Position numbers and translations under genes: made by a program
In this document: positions 26,802-35,732 of the stretch, one piece after another
Layout: the number at the start of each line of letters is the position of its first letter
Numbering within the stretch: the first letter of the stretch is position 1
The notes under the pieces: model-generated
Told to the model about the DNA's origin: nothing
The model's database searches: none
What the model saw: the letters and a program-made list of their open reading frames with translations, nothing else
Origin: Arcicella sp043769985
GTDB taxonomy: Bacteria > Bacteroidota > Bacteroidia > Cytophagales > Spirosomataceae
Direction of reading: 5' to 3'
NCBI GenBank assembly: GCA_043769985.1
Contig: JAYVIV010000253.1
Location: 11,877-75,876, forward strand
Length of the DNA: 64,000 bases

Positions 26802-28028
26802 ATGAAAATACTATTTACCTTCGGAGGTTTACCGCACTATTACAATTTAGTCCTCAATCGTTTAAATCGAATTGAAGGGCAAGAAATTGTGGTAATTGCT
26901 CCAAAAACTGGAGGAAAAACTATCGGCTCGGGCGTGCATCAAAGCCTTGATGGCATTGAATTTAAAGTTCATTTTTTGGAAGAATATAAAACGGTTTGGG
27001 GTAAGCCTTTTTTTAAGAATTTTTTAGAAACCATTGAACAAGAACGCCCAGACATCATCGTGACGATTTGGCCCTATATGTTGGCATTTGTCTATAATCC
27101 ACTATTACTCTGGAAAGTTAGAAAAATGGGCATTAAGCTGATTCTCAAAGAGATACCTTTTAATATTCCCAAATTTAAAGAGGCTCTTGATTATTATGCT
27201 AAAGGTGGAGTTGCTTCCGAAACCATGCAAACCAATCTAAAACCCAATAGTTTAGGTTTTAAATTGAAGTATTCTTTATTAAAATATTCTTACAAAAGAG
27301 CCTTTAATTTAGTGGATGCCCACGTGGATTATACGGAAGAAGCCTACGAGATTTTTGGTAGTTATGGCGTTTCGAAAGAGAAAATTTTTATCATTTATAA
27401 CTCTCCCGATACCGATTTAATCTTAGCCGATAAAGCAAAAATTGAAGGCATAAGTACTATTTTACCTGAAAATCCATTACGACTTTTACACGTGGGAAGA
27501 CTTGTAAAATGGAAGCGGGTTGATATGTTGATTAAGGTTTTCAAGCAACTTTTAAACCAATTTCCAACCGCAGAATTAGTCATTGTGGGAACTGGCCCAG
27601 AAGAGCAAAGCCTTAGAAATCAAGCCATTGAATTAGGAATTGAACGAAATGTAGTGTTCACAGGAGGCGTTTATGAAATGATAACCCTTGGGCAGTATTT
27701 TAATGCTTCGCTCGTGTATGTGTTGGCAGGTATGGGCGGACTTTCCATTAACGATGCCATGTGTTTTGATAAACCCATTGTGTGTGCGGTGGCGGATGGA
27801 ACAGAAAAAAAATTGGTTAGAGATGGTTATAATGGCTATATTTTTGAAGATGGAAATGCGGATGATTTATTTAAAAAATTAACCGTACTTTTGTCTGACC
27901 CAATAAAAACCCTACAAATGGGTTTAAATTCTGGACAGATTATCAGAGATGAAGTCAATATTCATGTCGTGATTGAAAATTATCAAAGGGCATTTAATTT
28001 TTGTAAAACAGGTTTCCAACCTGTTTAA
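26802..28028 (+). CDS. Glycosyltransferase family 4
   Basis: This GT-B glycosyltransferase has 408 residues from the ATG at 26802 (MKILFTFGGLPHYYN). An in-frame GTG at 26775 lies in a repeat arm and is unlikely to be used. The donor domain shows LLHVGRLVKWKRVDMLI, VIVGTGPEEQSLR and GMGGLSINDAMCFDKPIVCA, equivalent to the E-x7-E region but with D/N variation (SIND...). The last residues CKTGFQPV and the stop come from the inverted repeat at 28003-28065, so the native C-terminus has been altered. It presumably acts in assembly of the same surface glycan as its neighbours. Confidence 0.85.
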   Translation: MKILFTFGGLPHYYNLVLNRLNRIEGQEIVVIAPKTGGKTIGSGVHQSLDGIEFKVHFLEEYKTVWGKPFFKNFLETIEQERPDIIVTIWPYMLAFVYNPLLLWKVRKMGIKLILKEIPFNIPKFKEALDYYAKGGVASETMQTNLKPNSLGFKLKYSLLKYSYKRAFNLVDAHVDYTEEAYEIFGSYGVSKEKIFIIYNSPDTDLILADKAKIEGISTILPENPLRLLHVGRLVKWKRVDMLIKVFKQLLNQFPTAELVIVGTGPEEQSLRNQAIELGIERNVVFTGGVYEMITLGQYFNASLVYVLAGMGGLSINDAMCFDKPIVCAVADGTEKKLVRDGYNGYIFEDGNADDLFKKLTVLLSDPIKTLQMGLNSGQIIRDEVNIHVVIENYQRAFNFCKTGFQPV

Positions 28029-28065
28029 TTATGAACTCTCAAACAGGTTGGAAACCCTGTTTTAC
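28003..28065. repeat. Inverted repeat, GTAAAACAGGTTTCC family
   Basis: GTAAAACAGGTTTCCAACCT (28003 on, continuing GTTT) pairs with the arm at 28041-28065, which has one extra C. The 14-base loop carries no gene. The element encodes the last seven residues and the stop of the upstream glycosyltransferase and ends seven bases before the FkbM start. Confidence 0.85.
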
Positions 28066-28071
28066 TCTAAA

Positions 28072-28890
28072 ATGTTTGTTTTAAAATACATATTCAAAGA
28101 ACCATACCACGCATTCCGCACGCCCGAAAGTAGAGAATTACTGAATCTATTTAGAAAATATGGTGACGTAAAACGCTACGAAGAAAAAAAAATAACATTT
28201 CAAGGATTCACCTTTCAAGTTCCTGATTGTATGTCATTTCTTTTTCAGTTTCAAGAGATATTTGTGGAGCAATTTTATAAGTTCAAAACAATTGATAATC
28301 AGCCAATTATCTTGGATTGTGGAGCAAATATTGGTTCGAGTGTTGCCTTTTTTAAGCGTCAATATCCACACGCAAAAATCGTTGCTTTTGAGGCTGACCC
28401 AAAAATTGCAGAGATATTGAAAGCGAATCTAAAAAGCAATAATTTAACCGATATCGAAGTCATCTGTAAAGCAGTTTGGATTGATGACAAAGGAATCGAA
28501 TTTGCCTCGGAAGGATCGGATGGCAATTCAATTTTTGGTGAAGGAGAAAAGACGAAAGTTCCCTCATTTAGACTTAAGGGAGTTCTTGATAGTATGTCGA
28601 AAATAGCCATGTTAAAAGTGGATATTGAAGGGGCAGAGACGGCAGTTTTAAAGGATTGTGAAAATTCATTGGGTCACGTTGAGAATATTTTTGTGGAATA
28701 TCATGCCTTCCCAGGGCAGACCCAAGAATTAGGAACGATTCTGGATATTTTAGCAAAAAATGGTTTTCGTTATTTCATTAATTCAGCCCAAGACCGCAAA
28801 GAACCGCTCATCAATCATCGTTACAAAGGGAATGATTTAATGGATTTGCAGTTGAATATTTTTGGATACCGAGAAAATCAATCACGATGA
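28072..28890 (+). CDS. FkbM family methyltransferase
   Basis: This SAM-dependent O-methyltransferase of the FkbM type has 272 residues from the ATG at 28072 (MFVLKYIFKEPYHAFRTP). The longer frame reaching back to 27973 would run through the repeat and the previous gene. Motif I is IILDCGANIGSSVAFFKR and the acidic residue is in VAFEADPKIAEIL. AMLKVDIEGAETAVL is the FkbM hallmark. Such enzymes methylate sugar hydroxyls in glycan loci. The next gene overlaps by four bases, so both are in one operon. Confidence 0.87.
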   Translation: MFVLKYIFKEPYHAFRTPESRELLNLFRKYGDVKRYEEKKITFQGFTFQVPDCMSFLFQFQEIFVEQFYKFKTIDNQPIILDCGANIGSSVAFFKRQYPHAKIVAFEADPKIAEILKANLKSNNLTDIEVICKAVWIDDKGIEFASEGSDGNSIFGEGEKTKVPSFRLKGVLDSMSKIAMLKVDIEGAETAVLKDCENSLGHVENIFVEYHAFPGQTQELGTILDILAKNGFRYFINSAQDRKEPLINHRYKGNDLMDLQLNIFGYRENQSR

Positions 28891-29636
28891 AAATAGAAGT
28901 TAATCAAAATCTTCAAGAAGCTTACAAAGACCAATATTCCTCCGAATCAGCAATTTGGAGGGGTTTAGGAGCGAAACAGAAGTTTCAAAATATCATAGAA
29001 ATCACTGCTGAAAAGACTTTCAAGAAAGTGTTGGAAGTTGGGGCGGGCGATGGCAGTATTTTGAAATTATTGAGTGATAATCATTTTGCCGATGAACTTC
29101 ATGCCGTTGAAATATCTGAAAGTGGCGTTACACAAATCAATTCAAAAAATATTGCATTACTCAAATCTGTACAACTTTTTGATGGTTATACCTTACCTTT
29201 TGAAGACAAATCCTTTGATTTAGTCATTCTCTCGCACGTTTTGGAACACGTGGAACATGAACGAATTTTGTTGAGAGAAATTCATCGAGTTACCAAGCAA
29301 TTAGTCATTGAAGTGCCAAAAGATTATCGTTTTGGGGCGGAAAATAAATTGGCTCATTTCTTATCGTATGGACATATAAATCTATATACCCCAACGTCTT
29401 TGAAGTTTTTGTTAATGACTGAAAACTTTAAAATTGAAAGAGAATTGAATCGTTTATATCATCAAGATACTTTTCTTTTCGGCAAAAAATCACTACTCCA
29501 AAAACTAAAAGCTAATGTTGCTTTTTACGGTAAATCGTTGATGATTAATACCCCTTTTAAATACATTAATCATAAATTTATCAATACGATAACACTATTG
29601 GTTGAATCAGAAGATAAAGCGCTAAACATCTTTTAG
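28887..29636 (+). CDS. Class I SAM-dependent methyltransferase
   Basis: This 249-residue methyltransferase has motif I VLEVGAGDGSILKLL (about residue 51-65), LHAVEISESGVTQIN for the ribose-binding acid, and DLVILSHVLEHVEHERILLREIHR, the Methyltransf_11 signature. It overlaps the FkbM gene start-to-stop by four bases and is followed six bases later by the bifunctional glycosyltransferase. It is probably a decorating enzyme for the glycan or its lipid anchor; acceptor unknown. Confidence 0.84.
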   Translation: MKIEVNQNLQEAYKDQYSSESAIWRGLGAKQKFQNIIEITAEKTFKKVLEVGAGDGSILKLLSDNHFADELHAVEISESGVTQINSKNIALLKSVQLFDGYTLPFEDKSFDLVILSHVLEHVEHERILLREIHRVTKQLVIEVPKDYRFGAENKLAHFLSYGHINLYTPTSLKFLLMTENFKIERELNRLYHQDTFLFGKKSLLQKLKANVAFYGKSLMINTPFKYINHKFINTITLLVESEDKALNIF

Positions 29637-29642
29637 GTATTT

Positions 29643-31835
29643 ATGAAAATCACCATCCTAAGCACATTTGATAATTTTGGAGGAGCATCCATTGCCGCTT
29701 CACGATTGAATAAAGCATTGAATAACAATGGTTTATCGTCAAAAATGTTGGTGCAGGAGAAAAAAGGAAATCTGCTAAATATCGAAACCATTGCCCCAAA
29801 TTGGTTTCAGAAAAAATTGGCTCTTCTACGCTTCGCCCTCGACCGACTTCAATTTACTTTTTACGAAAAAAACAAAGAGGTTCGCTTCATTTTTTCACAG
29901 GCAAAAATTGGGATTGATGTTAGTAATCATCCACTCATTCAACAGAGTGATATCGTTCATTTGCACTGGATAAATTTTGGATTTCTTTCCTTAGATTCTC
30001 TCGAAAACTTATTCAAAACTAACAAACCCACCGTCTGGACTTTGCACGATATGTGGGTGTTTACGGGTGGTTGTCATTACGCTCGGGAATGTACAAACTA
30101 CGAAAAAAATTGTGGAAACTGTGAGCAATTTTTGAGAAATTCCTCTGAGAGTGATCTTTCAAATCAAGTTTGGAAGCGTAAAAAAGAAATCTTTTCAAAT
30201 ACAAATCTAACGATTGTAACGTGCAGTGAATGGTTGGCTCAAAAAGCTCGTGAAAGTAGTTTATTGAAAGATAAAACAATTATTTCAATTCCAAATCCAA
30301 TTGATATAAACGTGTTTAAGCCTACACCAAAAGATGTTGCTGCCACTTTTTTTGAATTAGCTTACGACAAAAACTACATTTTGTTTGGAGCCGTAAAAAT
30401 TAGTGATGAAAGAAAAGGTTTTTCATATTTTAAGGAGGCTTTGTCGATTTTAAAAACGTTGTTGTCTGTGTCTCCACAGACAACCAATCCGTTGTCTGTG
30501 GAGACACAGACAACAACGTGGTTGAACCCCGAACAACTACCCGAAGCGTCGGTAGCATCGAATCACGAACATCGAAAAGAAAACATCGAAATTTTGATTT
30601 TCGGACAAGCACAAGCCTCTGATTTTGAGGGGCTTCCATTCAAAGTAAACATCCTCGGCAAACTTTCAGATGTAGAAACAATTGCCAAAGCCTATTCAGC
30701 AGCTTCGGTTTTTGTAAGTCCATCCATTGAGGATAATTTGCCTAATACTATCATGGAATCAATGGCTTGTGGAACACCCGTAGTGGGTTTTGATGTTGGC
30801 GGAATTCCAGAAATGATTGACCATAAACAAAATGGTTATTTAGCCAAATATAAATCTGCCGAAGACCTTGCCAAAGGAATTTATTGGACATTATTTGAAT
30901 CTGATTATCAAGAACTTACGAATAATTCGAGAAAAAAAGTTTTAGATAATTATGCTGAAAATGTAGTGGCTGAAAAGTATAAAGAAGTTTATAGCCCCCT
31001 AACCCCCGAAGGGGGAACTTTCCCGACCAAATTATTGGAAGAAAAAGTAGAGTTAAAAGTTCCCCCTTCGGGGGGTAGGGGGCTTCTCTCCATCATCACC
31101 ATAACCTACAACGCTGAACAATACTTAGAACGAACCATTCAAAGTATCATGAACCAGTCTGTCCAAAATTTTGAGTATATCGTCATTGACGGAAAATCAA
31201 AAGATGGTACTTTACAGATTGCTTCAACATACAAAAATAGAGTCAATAAACTCATCTCCGAACCCGACAAAGGGCTTTATGATGCCATGAATAAGGGATT
31301 AAAAAACGCTTCAGGAGATTTTGTTTGGTTTATGAATGCAGGCGATGAAATCAATGACAATCAGGCAGTTGAGAAAATTTACAAAGCGATTTCTGATAAA
31401 ACAGACGTACTTTACGGAGATACTTTTTTTATTGACGACGATGGAAATATTCAAGGATTACGTTCAGAAATAACTCCGCACCGTTTGCCCAAAAGTTTGA
31501 AATGGCGAGATATGAAATTGGGAATGTTAGTTTGCCATCAAGCCTTCATTGCCAGAAAATCCATCGCTCCTTTGTATATGGAAAACAATCTAAGTGCTGA
31601 TGTTGATTGGGAAATTGAATGTTTGAAACGAGCAAAAGAAGTGAAGTATTTAGATTTTGTTGTAGCTAAATATTTGATTGGTGGAATATCAAACAAACAA
31701 TTAAAACGCTCATTGTTAGACCGTTATGAAGTTTTGAAAAAGCATTTCGGATTGATGGGTGCAATCTCTGCCCACGTTCAGATATTGTTCAGAGGAGTGA
31801 GATTGATTCTGAAAAAGAAAGGTAGGTACTGGTAA
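29643..31835 (+). CDS. Bifunctional glycosyltransferase, GT4 fused to GT2, with repeat-encoded insertions
   Basis: This 730-residue protein has two catalytic halves. Residues 1 to ~448 are a GT-B glycosyltransferase of family GT4 (ILSTFDNFGGASIAASRL at the start, WTLHDMWVFTGGCHYA, PSIEDNLPNTIMESMACG with E-x7-E). Residues ~482-730 are a GT-A family 2 enzyme (LSIITITYNAEQYLERTIQS, IDGKSKDGT, MNAGDEIND, SADVDWEIE). The junction, residues ~451-481, is encoded by palindromic element d (SPLTPEGG ... VPPSGGRGL). A second insertion, residues ~272-313, comes from a double-hairpin repeat and adjoining repeat-like sequence. Both lie in loops or linkers, so activity may survive. Last gene of the polysaccharide cluster. 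Confidence 0.85.
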   Translation: MKITILSTFDNFGGASIAASRLNKALNNNGLSSKMLVQEKKGNLLNIETIAPNWFQKKLALLRFALDRLQFTFYEKNKEVRFIFSQAKIGIDVSNHPLIQQSDIVHLHWINFGFLSLDSLENLFKTNKPTVWTLHDMWVFTGGCHYARECTNYEKNCGNCEQFLRNSSESDLSNQVWKRKKEIFSNTNLTIVTCSEWLAQKARESSLLKDKTIISIPNPIDINVFKPTPKDVAATFFELAYDKNYILFGAVKISDERKGFSYFKEALSILKTLLSVSPQTTNPLSVETQTTTWLNPEQLPEASVASNHEHRKENIEILIFGQAQASDFEGLPFKVNILGKLSDVETIAKAYSAASVFVSPSIEDNLPNTIMESMACGTPVVGFDVGGIPEMIDHKQNGYLAKYKSAEDLAKGIYWTLFESDYQELTNNSRKKVLDNYAENVVAEKYKEVYSPLTPEGGTFPTKLLEEKVELKVPPSGGRGLLSIITITYNAEQYLERTIQSIMNQSVQNFEYIVIDGKSKDGTLQIASTYKNRVNKLISEPDKGLYDAMNKGLKNASGDFVWFMNAGDEINDNQAVEKIYKAISDKTDVLYGDTFFIDDDGNIQGLRSEITPHRLPKSLKWRDMKLGMLVCHQAFIARKSIAPLYMENNLSADVDWEIECLKRAKEVKYLDFVVAKYLIGGISNKQLKRSLLDRYEVLKKHFGLMGAISAHVQILFRGVRLILKKKGRYW
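30456..30519. repeat. Double-hairpin repeat inside the glycosyltransferase gene
   Basis: Perfect 29-base arms (30456-30484, 30491-30519) are separated by CAATCC. Each arm is itself a hairpin: GTTGTCTGTG, a four-base loop (TCTC or GAGA), then CACAGACAAC. It is read in frame as SVSPQTTNPLSVETQTT. Confidence 0.92.
30994..31083. repeat. Palindromic element joining GT4 and GT2 domains (copy d)
   Basis: Left arm GCCCCCTAACCCCCGAAGGG, right arm CCCCCTTCGGGGGGTAGGGG plus GC, with a ~46-base loop. It is translated in frame without a stop and forms the exact junction between the two catalytic domains. Confidence 0.92.
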
Positions 31836-31837
31836 AA

Positions 31838-31918
31838 GCCCCGAAGCGTCGGTCACCCTCCGCCCCCGATGGGGGAACTTTCAACCTTATGTTGGTTTCC
31901 CATCGGGGGTTAGGGGGC
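31838..31918. repeat. Palindromic element after the polysaccharide cluster (copy e)
   Basis: It begins GCCCCGAAGCGTCGGTCACC, the extended variant also seen in copy c. It continues with a CCCCGATGGGGGAA inner stem and ends CATCGGGGGTTAGGGGGC. It starts two bases after the glycosyltransferase stop and lies between convergent genes, where it could terminate transcription. Confidence 0.88.
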
Positions 31919-31931
31919 TTCTTTTAGGCTA

Positions 31932-34900
31932 CTAATTTCCCACTTTCAAAACTCCATTATTCAACAACTGAACACTGCCACCTCCATAATTAAGTTGCTT
32001 GATTTCTACCATAATTCCATCAATCGTAATGATATGCCCAATTCCAATGTAAGCATCGGTGGTAATGCCCGGCGTTATGCCACATTGCCAAGTAGATAAA
32101 GTCTGCCAATTACCCGATTGAAAAGTAGTTGGGCTTGTAGGAATTGGGAGTACACTAATAGCCAACGTCCGAGCAACACTATTTCCACAGGTATTATTGG
32201 CTATTACGCTTAAAGTTCCCAATGTGGCTGTAGCAGAAAAATTTACCATTACAGAATTTGTAGTACCTGTGATAGTTGCACCTGTTCCGGAGTAAGTCCA
32301 AGTATAAGAAGTTGCTCCCAAAACGACAGGCACAGCGTAAGCTACGTTACTATTTCCCTGACATACCGCCAAAGAAGAAGTTGTAAAAGGAGATGGTTGG
32401 GAAGGAATTGTATTAACCGTAATTGATAAAGTCTGAGCTACACTACTTCCGCAAGAATTATCGGCTATTACGCTTAACGTTCCTGATGTTGCTATTCCTG
32501 AGAAATTTACCATTACACTATTACTGCTTCCTGTGATAGTTGCTCCTATTCCCGAGTAAGTCCAGATGTAGGAAGTAGCTCCCAAAACAGCAGGCACAGC
32601 GTAAGCTACGTTACTATTTCCCTGACATACCGCCAAAGAAGAAGTTGTAAAAGGGGATGGTTGGGAAGGAATTGTATTAACCGTAATTGATAAAGTCCGA
32701 GCTACACTACTACCACAAGTATTATTTGCGATAACACTGAGGTTTCCAGAGATTGCCGTTCCAGAAAAATTCACCGTTATACTATTACTTGATCCTGTGA
32801 TGGTGGCTCCCGTTTCAGAATACGCCCACGTATAAGAAGTAGCTCCTGCCACCGCAGGAATCGTATAAACAACATTATTTGCTCCCTGACATATCGTTGA
32901 TGAAGAAGTGGTAAAAGAGGATGGTTGGGCAGGAATCGCATTAACACTAATCCCTAAGATACGAGCTACGCTACTTCCACAATTGTTATTAGCCGTAACA
33001 CTCAAATTACCCGATGTGGATGTTCCAGAGAAACTTACCGTTACAGCGTTACTTGTTCCTATGATGGTGACTCCAGTTCCTGAATACGCCCACGTATAAG
33101 AAATAGCTCCTGCCACCGCAGGAATGGTATAAACAACGTTATTAGCTCCCTGACATACCGTTGCAGATAAAACCGTAAAATCTAAGGGCTGGCCAAGTAC
33201 CGTATTGGTAGCCACTACCGTTGTAGCACTTGCCGTACAAGTACCATTCGTAATTTTTACCGTATAAGTACCCGCAACAGCACTGGTTATGTTACTGATA
33301 CTTGGATTTTGGAGGGTTGAGGTATAAGTACCCGGCCCCGACCATAAATAGGACACACCACCACTTGAGGTTAAATTTAAGGTACTACCCGTGCATTTCG
33401 GAGAATCACTACTTGCCACAGCCCCACAAACAATGGTAAAATTATTATTAGAAATATCAAAAAATATTTTCCCAGTGCCTCTCACCATAATACGTGCTGT
33501 AGTAGTGAGTGTATTTGGAACTGTAATAGAAGCTGTCCCCGAATTAGGAACACCTGATGCCAGTATAGTCGGGTAGGTTAATCCACCATCGGTAGAAAGT
33601 AAAATATCTACATTGGCACAACTTACAGGAGCAGCCGTCGTATTTGCCACATCCCAAGTTACGGTCTGTGAACTCAAAGCTCGCCAAGAGATTCCTGTGG
33701 CAGTTGGTAAGGTAATCGCCAAAGGACCAGAATTACCATCTACGGTAATAGCTACATCGGCTCGGTCGTTAAAACCTGCCACCGTAGAATTATCTCTAAC
33801 CACCAATCTGAAATTTAAAGTACGTGCTACCGTTGGCAAGACTTCCCAAGTAGTAACTGCATTCGTTGCTAAATCACTCAATTTTGGAAAGTATCTCGTA
33901 CCGCTTTGTGAAGGATTTAAACTTCTAAAATTAGGTCCGCCAGTAGATGTGCCTACTGGAGCTTGCGTACTTATTTCCTTATCCATTTGTTCCCAGCAAT
34001 ACGTTAGCGATGAATTACCATCGGTATCGGTAGCTGTGGCAGTCAGAGAAAATGGTGTTCCCTTCGGAATGGTTTGATTGGGGGTATGGGTTGAAATAAT
34101 GGGAGCCGCATTTACGGGCGTTGTTACAGCAGCACAAGTATTACCCGAACCCGTAATAAAACTATACATTTCCACTAAACTTCCCCCGTGAAAAAAAGCA
34201 TCACTATTGGACTGAACGTTGGGTGAACAAATGCCTGCATACGCCATAATGGTTGAGCCACTGCCTGGTTCCCAAGCCGTTGTGTTATTTCTATTGCTAC
34301 TACAGCTATTGTTAAAGGTATGATTTCCCCCAAACTGATGCCCTATTTCATGAGCAACGTAATCAATATCAAAAGCATCTCCAATGGGAACGCTTGAGCC
34401 AGTTACTCCCCCTGCCTTAAAACTACGACAAACACAACCCAGATAAGCAACTCCGCCGCCGCCCGTACTAAATACATGACCTATATCATAATTTGCCGCT
34501 CCTATAATAGTATTTATATTGCTTTGATTTTCCCCAAGCATAGTGCCTCCATCATTATTTGTGTAAGGGTCGGTAGCGGAGTTAGTATAAATAAGATTAT
34601 TATTATTAGCGATAATATTCATTCGTACTGAGAAATCCTTTATATACACGCCATTTATTCTATTCATAGTAGTAACTTGGGCGGCTAAAGCTAAAGCAAC
34701 TGTTCCTCCGTGAAAAGCGGTATATTCTCCCGTAGCTGCCAATGCCAGACGGTAGGTTCTCAATTTTTTATCCCCAATTTGAAGATTTATCATCGGAGGA
34801 ATGTCAATGGGTTTGGGCGTATTTTTCTCATTTGATATTTGCGTAAAGTCACCCGTAGAGATTCCGTCTGTTTTTACGCCACATATAAAATTTTTAGTGG

Positions 34901-35459
34901 TCAGAAAATCTTTTTTGAAATAACTGATGTAAAAATCAGTATTTCCTTGACTATATGGGTCAATGAAATAGGTTTCATCAGGAGCAAGCACCATCGCATG
35001 AAAGCCCGCAGGAGTAACGTCAAAGCGAACAGTAATCGCAGTATTATCAATGTTATAACCAGAATAAGTTTTTATTTCAGGAAATTTATTGGCAAGTTCA
35101 GGTTCAATTATTGGCGACTCAACGACGGCAAAGGTTTGCATTTTACCGTTTGGCATCGGTAATTCAAGGGTCAAGTTGGAATTCTGAGCCACCGTGGTAA
35201 ATTCCATTGGGCTTCGTTGGAGGACTCCCTTTAAACTGGAAATATCTAATTTAACCACCCGATATTTTTGAGGTGTGATTAATCTTGTAGTGAGCGTAGC
35301 GGGTTCACTATTAACATCTTGCCAAAAGTTGTTCTGAGCCGATGTTAATTGCGGAACTACCCAGAATGCTATAAAAAAAAATAGAATTACTTTTTTTTTA
35401 AAACTATTAATAAATGATTGGAAAAATGTGATGATTCTATCTTTGATAAAATTTTTCAT
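31932..35459 (-). CDS. Secreted zinc metalloprotease (reprolysin-like) with PKD-like repeats
   Basis: This 1175-residue exported protease has an N-terminal hydrophobic signal ending near LTSAQ. A propeptide-like region follows to about residue 210 and a metzincin catalytic domain to about 440. The zinc site is HEIGHQFGGNH (H370, E371, H374, H380), and STIMAYAGIC downstream supplies the Met-turn. A domain with fibronectin/PKD-like features comes next (PIISTHTPNQTIPKG, TVTWDVANTTAAPV). There are then four similar modules of ~88 residues, each with a VCQG..N..Y..P...GATSYTW start and a CG.SVA end. I see no clear type IX sorting domain at the extreme C-terminus (LNNGVLKVGN). Extracellular degradation of protein is likely. 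Confidence 0.88.
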   Translation of the reverse strand: MKNFIKDRIITFFQSFINSFKKKVILFFFIAFWVVPQLTSAQNNFWQDVNSEPATLTTRLITPQKYRVVKLDISSLKGVLQRSPMEFTTVAQNSNLTLELPMPNGKMQTFAVVESPIIEPELANKFPEIKTYSGYNIDNTAITVRFDVTPAGFHAMVLAPDETYFIDPYSQGNTDFYISYFKKDFLTTKNFICGVKTDGISTGDFTQISNEKNTPKPIDIPPMINLQIGDKKLRTYRLALAATGEYTAFHGGTVALALAAQVTTMNRINGVYIKDFSVRMNIIANNNNLIYTNSATDPYTNNDGGTMLGENQSNINTIIGAANYDIGHVFSTGGGGVAYLGCVCRSFKAGGVTGSSVPIGDAFDIDYVAHEIGHQFGGNHTFNNSCSSNRNNTTAWEPGSGSTIMAYAGICSPNVQSNSDAFFHGGSLVEMYSFITGSGNTCAAVTTPVNAAPIISTHTPNQTIPKGTPFSLTATATDTDGNSSLTYCWEQMDKEISTQAPVGTSTGGPNFRSLNPSQSGTRYFPKLSDLATNAVTTWEVLPTVARTLNFRLVVRDNSTVAGFNDRADVAITVDGNSGPLAITLPTATGISWRALSSQTVTWDVANTTAAPVSCANVDILLSTDGGLTYPTILASGVPNSGTASITVPNTLTTTARIMVRGTGKIFFDISNNNFTIVCGAVASSDSPKCTGSTLNLTSSGGVSYLWSGPGTYTSTLQNPSISNITSAVAGTYTVKITNGTCTASATTVVATNTVLGQPLDFTVLSATVCQGANNVVYTIPAVAGAISYTWAYSGTGVTIIGTSNAVTVSFSGTSTSGNLSVTANNNCGSSVARILGISVNAIPAQPSSFTTSSSTICQGANNVVYTIPAVAGATSYTWAYSETGATITGSSNSITVNFSGTAISGNLSVIANNTCGSSVARTLSITVNTIPSQPSPFTTSSLAVCQGNSNVAYAVPAVLGATSYIWTYSGIGATITGSSNSVMVNFSGIATSGTLSVIADNSCGSSVAQTLSITVNTIPSQPSPFTTSSLAVCQGNSNVAYAVPVVLGATSYTWTYSGTGATITGTTNSVMVNFSATATLGTLSVIANNTCGNSVARTLAISVLPIPTSPTTFQSGNWQTLSTWQCGITPGITTDAYIGIGHIITIDGIMVEIKQLNYGGGSVQLLNNGVLKVGN

Positions 35460-35671
35460 AATGGTTAATAATGATTATGGTATTGTTAAAATACGGGTAA
35501 CTGATTGATAATTAATTAGAAGCAAGAATAATGATGTCGTGAGTATTTTGAGAATTGGATTGGAATTAAATCTGTACAGATTTAATTAGTCCAAAGGTAG
35601 CAAATAGAGAGATGTTCACAAAAAAATATTATAAGGTAAGAAATTTCTTACGGAACTATGTCAATAAAAAA

Positions 35672-35716
35672 CCTCAATCCAGTCTTTTTGATGATAAAAA
35701 GATGGATTGAGGTAGA
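35672..35716. terminator. Intrinsic terminator
   Basis: CCTCAATCCA pairs with TGGATTGAGG around a T-rich/A-rich loop that itself can pair (CTTTTT/AAAAAG). It is flanked by A- and T-rich runs and lies just past the stop of the leftward TIM-barrel gene. Confidence 0.82.
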
Positions 35717-35732
35717 AAATTAAAATTTAAGA

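Noticed and set aside
28003..28065. Rho-independent terminator
   Set aside because: No T-run follows the stem, the operon continues within seven bases, and the left arm is coding; it fits a repeat insertion better.
27973..28071. Longer N-terminus for the FkbM methyltransferase
   Set aside because: The extension runs through the upstream gene and an inverted repeat, and the family start matches the ATG at 28072.
32100..33220. DNA direct repeats as a mobile or satellite element
   Set aside because: They keep one long reading frame and encode PKD-like protein modules of the metalloprotease.
32908..34077. Rightward ORFs opposite the metalloprotease
   Set aside because: They are frame shadows of the repeat-rich protease gene with no recognisable domains.
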